A stretch of DNA of 8,698 nt from Pseudomonadota bacterium (lineage in GTDB: Bacteria > Myxococcota > Myxococcia > Myxococcales > Anaeromyxobacteraceae): NCBI GenBank assembly GCA_023428085.1, contig JAEYZK010000030.1:1-8698 (forward strand), in the 5' to 3' direction. Under the pieces are notes generated by a model. The model ran no database searches. It was not told where the DNA came from and saw only the letters and a program-made list of their open reading frames with translations. Every line of letters begins with the position of its first letter. Positions within the stretch are counted from its first letter, which is position 1. Of this stretch, positions 6,419 through 8,698 are shown one piece after another. A program made the position numbers and the translations under genes.

Positions 6419-7438
6419 TCACGCCCGCAGGAGCTGCGCCAGCTCGGCCGCGATGCGATCGAGGGGGACGCTCGCCAGCGCGAGCCCGGCGTCGCGCACG
6501 CTCCGTGGCATCCCGTCCACGACGGCCGATGACGCCGCCTCGACCAGCACGCGGCCGCCCTGCGCGCGGATCGCGCGCGCGCCGGCGAGCCCGTCGTCGC
6601 CCATGCCGGTGAGCACCACCCCGAGGCAGCGCGCTCCGGCCGCGCGCGCGGCGCTCTCGAACAGCGCGTCCACCGAGGGGTGATACGGCCGCTGCGGCCG
6701 GTGCACCACGCGGGCGAGGAGCTGCTCCCCGTCGCGCTCGATCTCCAGATCGGCCCCGCCGCGCGCGAGCACGATCGCGCCGGTGCGGAGCACGAGCGCG
6801 TCGCGGGCCTCGATCACGGGGCGCCCCGCGAGCTGGCCGAGCCGCGCGGCCATCGGCGCGGTGTACTCGGAGGGGATGTGCAGCGCGATGACCACGGGCG
6901 GCAGGTCCGCCGGCAGCGCCGGGACGATCCGCGTGAGCGCCTGCGGGCCGCCGGTCGAGGTGCCCACGACGACGACCGACGCCGGCGCGGCCGGTCGGGG
7001 CGCCGGGAGCGGGGCCCGCTCGGCGGTGCCCCGCCGCCGCCGCGACTCCGCCGCCGCCAGGACCCTGGCGACGAGCTCGCCCCCGAGCTCGTAGAGGCGG
7101 TCCGTCGCGAGGCTCGTGGGCTTGTGCACGAAGTCGAACGCCCCGAGCGCGAGGGCCTCGACCACCAGCTCGCTCTCCACGTCCGAGACGCTCACCACGA
7201 CGCACGGCGGCGCGCCGGGCGGCAGCTCCCGCAGCACCCCGATCCCGTCGAGCTCGGGCATGACGAGATCGAGCGTCACGACGTCGGGCGCGAGGTGGGC
7301 GACGAGCTCGAGCGCCTCGAGGCCGTCGCGCGCCACCCCGACCACGTCGATCCGGGCGCTCGTCGCGAGCACCTCGCGGAGCACCTTCCGCGCGAAGGCG
7401 GAGTCGTCCACGACGAGGACCCGCACCCGGCCCGTCAT
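6419..7438 (-). CDS. cheB: Chemotaxis protein-glutamate methylesterase / glutamine deamidase CheB
   Basis: A 339-aa two-domain enzyme that removes methyl groups from chemoreceptor glutamates and deamidates glutamines, resetting receptor sensitivity. The receiver domain (about 4-125) has D11-D12, phospho-acceptor D57 (VTLDLVMPELDG) and K106. A Pro/Ala/Arg-rich linker covers about 128-153. The esterase domain (about 154-337) has the catalytic triad S161 (GTSTGG), H187 (LHIPSEYT) and D282 (LTGMGDDG), so it should be active. The ATG at 7438 overlaps the cheR stop (ATGA, 4 bp), and AGGAGG sits 5 nt upstream. The same frame stays open further upstream, but only because it runs antiphase through cheR, so the longer start is wrong. 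Translational coupling with cheR keeps the opposing enzymes in balance. The receptors are not in the window. Confidence 0.96.
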   Translation of the reverse strand: MTGRVRVLVVDDSAFARKVLREVLATSARIDVVGVARDGLEALELVAHLAPDVVTLDLVMPELDGIGVLRELPPGAPPCVVVSVSDVESELVVEALALGAFDFVHKPTSLATDRLYELGGELVARVLAAAESRRRRGTAERAPLPAPRPAAPASVVVVGTSTGGPQALTRIVPALPADLPPVVIALHIPSEYTAPMAARLGQLAGRPVIEARDALVLRTGAIVLARGGADLEIERDGEQLLARVVHRPQRPYHPSVDALFESAARAAGARCLGVVLTGMGDDGLAGARAIRAQGGRVLVEAASSAVVDGMPRSVRDAGLALASVPLDRIAAELAQLLRA

Positions 7439-8262
7439 GCCGGCCTCCTGTAGAGGAAGACGTTGCCGTGCTCCTCGCACTGGAGCTCCGTCCCGAAGCG
7501 GAGCAGCGACTCGGAGATCCCGACGAGGAGCACGCCCCCGGGCACGAGCACGCTCGACAGCCGCTCGACCACGCGGATCGCCGTCTCGTCCCGGAAGTAG
7601 ATGAGGGCGTTGCGGCACAGCACGAAGTCCACGGCGCCGACGGCGCGGACCTGCCGCTCGTCCTGGAGGTTGACGCGGCGCCAGGCGATCGCCTCGAGGA
7701 GCCGCGGCGCCACGCGATACGTCCCGTCCGCCTCGCGGCGCAGGTAGCGCTCGGCGAGGCGCGCCGGCGCCCCGTCGCGCACCGCCCGCGGTCCGTGCCG
7801 GCCGCTGCGGGCGCGCTCCAGGGCGCGGGGGCTGAGGTCGGACGCGACGAGCTCCACCCGCCCCGCGAGCCCGCGCTCCTCGAGCAGCATCGCGAGCGTC
7901 AGCGGCTCCTCGCCCGTGGCGCACGCCGCCGACCAGATCCGCGGCCGCGCGCCGCGCGTGGCGAGCGCGTCGCACAGCTCCGCCACCAGCTCGAGCGGCG
8001 CCAGCTCGCGGAAGAAGTACGTCTCGCCCACGACGAGCGCGTCGATGAGGGCGTCCAGCTCGCGCTCGCCGCCCGGGTCGTAGCGGAGGTAGTAGTAGTA
8101 GTCGAGGAGGGACTCGAACCCCGCCTCGGCTGCGCGCGCGCCCGCCTTCTCCTCGAGCAGATCGCGATCGCCGAGCCCGTAGTGGAGCCCCGTCCGCTCC
8201 TCGACGAACGCGCTCAGGATCGCGAGCACCGCGGGCGACGTTCCGGCGCGGTCCACGTGCAC
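7435..8262 (-). CDS. cheR: Chemotaxis receptor methyltransferase CheR
   Basis: A 275-aa S-adenosylmethionine-dependent enzyme that methylates glutamates of chemoreceptors. The N-terminal helical CheR domain covers about 10-75, with the usual tyrosine-rich LLDYYYYLRYD. The catalytic domain follows, with VGETYFFRE (78-86), SAACATGEEPLTLAM (111-125, SAM-binding loop), ASDLS (140-144, D142), RVNLQD (196-201) and DFVLCRNALIYF (212-223). All key motifs are present and the length is normal; there are no TPR repeats and no receptor-binding tail. The GTG at 8262 gives the longest form but lacks a good Shine-Dalgarno sequence. The next in-frame GTG at 8256 has GAGG 5 nt upstream and may be the real start (273 aa). 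The HEAT-gene stop is 1 nt before the 8262 start and the 3' end overlaps cheB by 4 bp, so this is one operon. Confidence 0.95.
   Translation of the reverse strand: MHVDRAGTSPAVLAILSAFVEERTGLHYGLGDRDLLEEKAGARAAEAGFESLLDYYYYLRYDPGGERELDALIDALVVGETYFFRELAPLELVAELCDALATRGARPRIWSAACATGEEPLTLAMLLEERGLAGRVELVASDLSPRALERARSGRHGPRAVRDGAPARLAERYLRREADGTYRVAPRLLEAIAWRRVNLQDERQVRAVGAVDFVLCRNALIYFRDETAIRVVERLSSVLVPGGVLLVGISESLLRFGTELQCEEHGNVFLYRRPA
7444..7449 (-). promoter_or_regulatory. Strong ribosome-binding site that fixes the cheB start
   Basis: A perfect AGGAGG lies inside the end of cheR, 5 nt before the ATG at 7438. It supports the 339-aa cheB over the much longer open frame that continues upstream through cheR, and shows that cheB can also be initiated on its own. 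Confidence 0.8.
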
Positions 8263-8263
8263 C

Positions 8264-8698
8264 TCAGCCCGCGAGGAGGAGGGCGCAGATCTGGCGGACG
8301 GCCGGATCCGGATCGGCGGCGGCCGCGCGGCGGATCGCCTGAATCGCGGCGGCGCCGGCGAGGGCGTGCAGCGCCGTGGCGGCGGCCTTGCGCGCGGCCA
8401 CGTTGCCGGCCTCGAGCGCCTGGACGAGCGCGTCGGCCGCGAGGGGCGTCGCCATCCGGGCCAGCGCGGAGGCGAGGATCGGCGCGACCTCCTCCTCGGC
8501 GTGGTCCAGCGCGGCGCTCAGGGCGGGGACGCGGCCCTCGGCCGGGATGGCGAGCGCGGAGACGGCGCGGTCGCGCTCCGGCAGGTCCCGGGGAGGAGGT
8601 CGATCGCGTCCGGCCGCTCGCCGAGCCCCTCCAGCGCCGGCCGGCAGAGGCGGAGCAGCTCCGCCGCGAGCTCGTACGCGAGCCCGTGCGCGCCGGAG
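8264..8698 (-). CDS. HEAT-repeat protein of the chemosensory operon, 5'-partial with an apparent frameshift
   Basis: The gene enters at the right edge, so its start is missing. The last 63 residues (from an ATG at 8455) are alpha-helical, Ala/Leu-rich HEAT-like repeats: LVQALEAGNVAARKAAATAL and AIQAIRRAAAADPDPAVRQI. The same frame is open upstream to about 8592 and reads DLPERDRAVSALAIP, a natural protein with G/C at every third position. Further upstream that frame loses the third-position bias, while the neighbouring frame from 8697 gives AHGLAYELAAELLRLCRPAL and GERPDAIDLLP with full bias, then hits TGA at 8518-8520. One missing base near the GGGG run at 8590-8593 explains both. It may be a sequencing error or a true mutation. 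HEAT repeats usually form protein-binding scaffolds; the role next to cheR is unknown. Confidence 0.65.
   Translation of the reverse strand, partial: LRRARARVRARGGAAPPLPAGAGGARRAAGRDRPPPRDLPERDRAVSALAIPAEGRVPALSAALDHAEEEVAPILASALARMATPLAADALVQALEAGNVAARKAAATALHALAGAAAIQAIRRAAAADPDPAVRQICALLLAG

Noticed and set aside
5844..7205. Minus-strand 453-codon open frame through the response regulator and cheB
   Set aside because: It is out of frame with cheB and antisense to the response regulator; no protein-like segments were seen.
7439..7975. Longer N-terminal extension of cheB into cheR
   Set aside because: The extension is an out-of-phase reading of cheR with Arg/Ala-rich nonsense sequence, and the ATG at 7438 has an ideal AGGAGG and a normal CheB N-terminus.
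8090..8103. GTA trinucleotide run inside cheR
   Set aside because: It simply encodes four tyrosines in the Tyr-rich N-terminal domain typical of CheR, and is too short to be a notable microsatellite.

Overview
The window is very GC-rich. Its genes have almost exclusively G or C at third codon positions, and long spurious open frames lie opposite most real genes. Base composition, the multi-domain sensor kinase and the HEAT/CheR/CheB block suggest a myxobacterium, most like Anaeromyxobacter. That assignment is inferred from style and recall, not from a search.

Left part (1-3007). A 45-base C homopolymer next to a GC-only inverted repeat sits at the edge; it may be an assembly or sequencing artefact. 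Beside it, on the minus strand, is an outer-membrane porin. Divergent from the porin, across a 252-bp spacer, is a periplasmic sulfate-binding protein of the Sbp family. Each of the two promoters carries a near-identical palindrome (core TCCGTTATRACGGA), so one sulfur-responsive regulator may control both genes: the porin would let the anion through the outer membrane and the binding protein would capture it. No sulfate permease gene follows. Instead there is a decayed C-terminal end of an MFS sugar-porter gene, then a GC-rich hairpin that probably separates converging transcripts.

Middle part (3008-6392). On the minus strand are a soluble histidine kinase (RsbR-type N-terminal domain, GAF, PAS, HisKA, HATPase) and an atypical NAD(P)-binding short-chain reductase of the HTATIP2/NmrA-like type. 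Divergent from the reductase is a stand-alone receiver-domain response regulator. The intergenic region between them holds a 7-bp inverted repeat that could be an operator.

Right part (6419-8698). A tightly coupled minus-strand chemosensory segment reads HEAT-repeat protein, cheR, cheB. cheR and cheB overlap by 4 bp (ATGA), and the HEAT-protein stop lies 1 nt from the cheR start. CheR methylates and CheB demethylates chemoreceptor glutamates, so this is the adaptation module of a Che-type pathway whose receptor, CheA and CheW genes would lie beyond the window. The HEAT gene is cut by the right edge and has an apparent single-base frameshift near 8590.

Nothing here is clearly a new defence system, mobile element, CRISPR array or RNA gene. 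The most interesting signals are the shared palindromes of the porin/sulfate-binding pair, the possible RNA fold over the porin ribosome-binding site, the transporter remnant, the frameshifted HEAT gene and the terminal poly-C tract.
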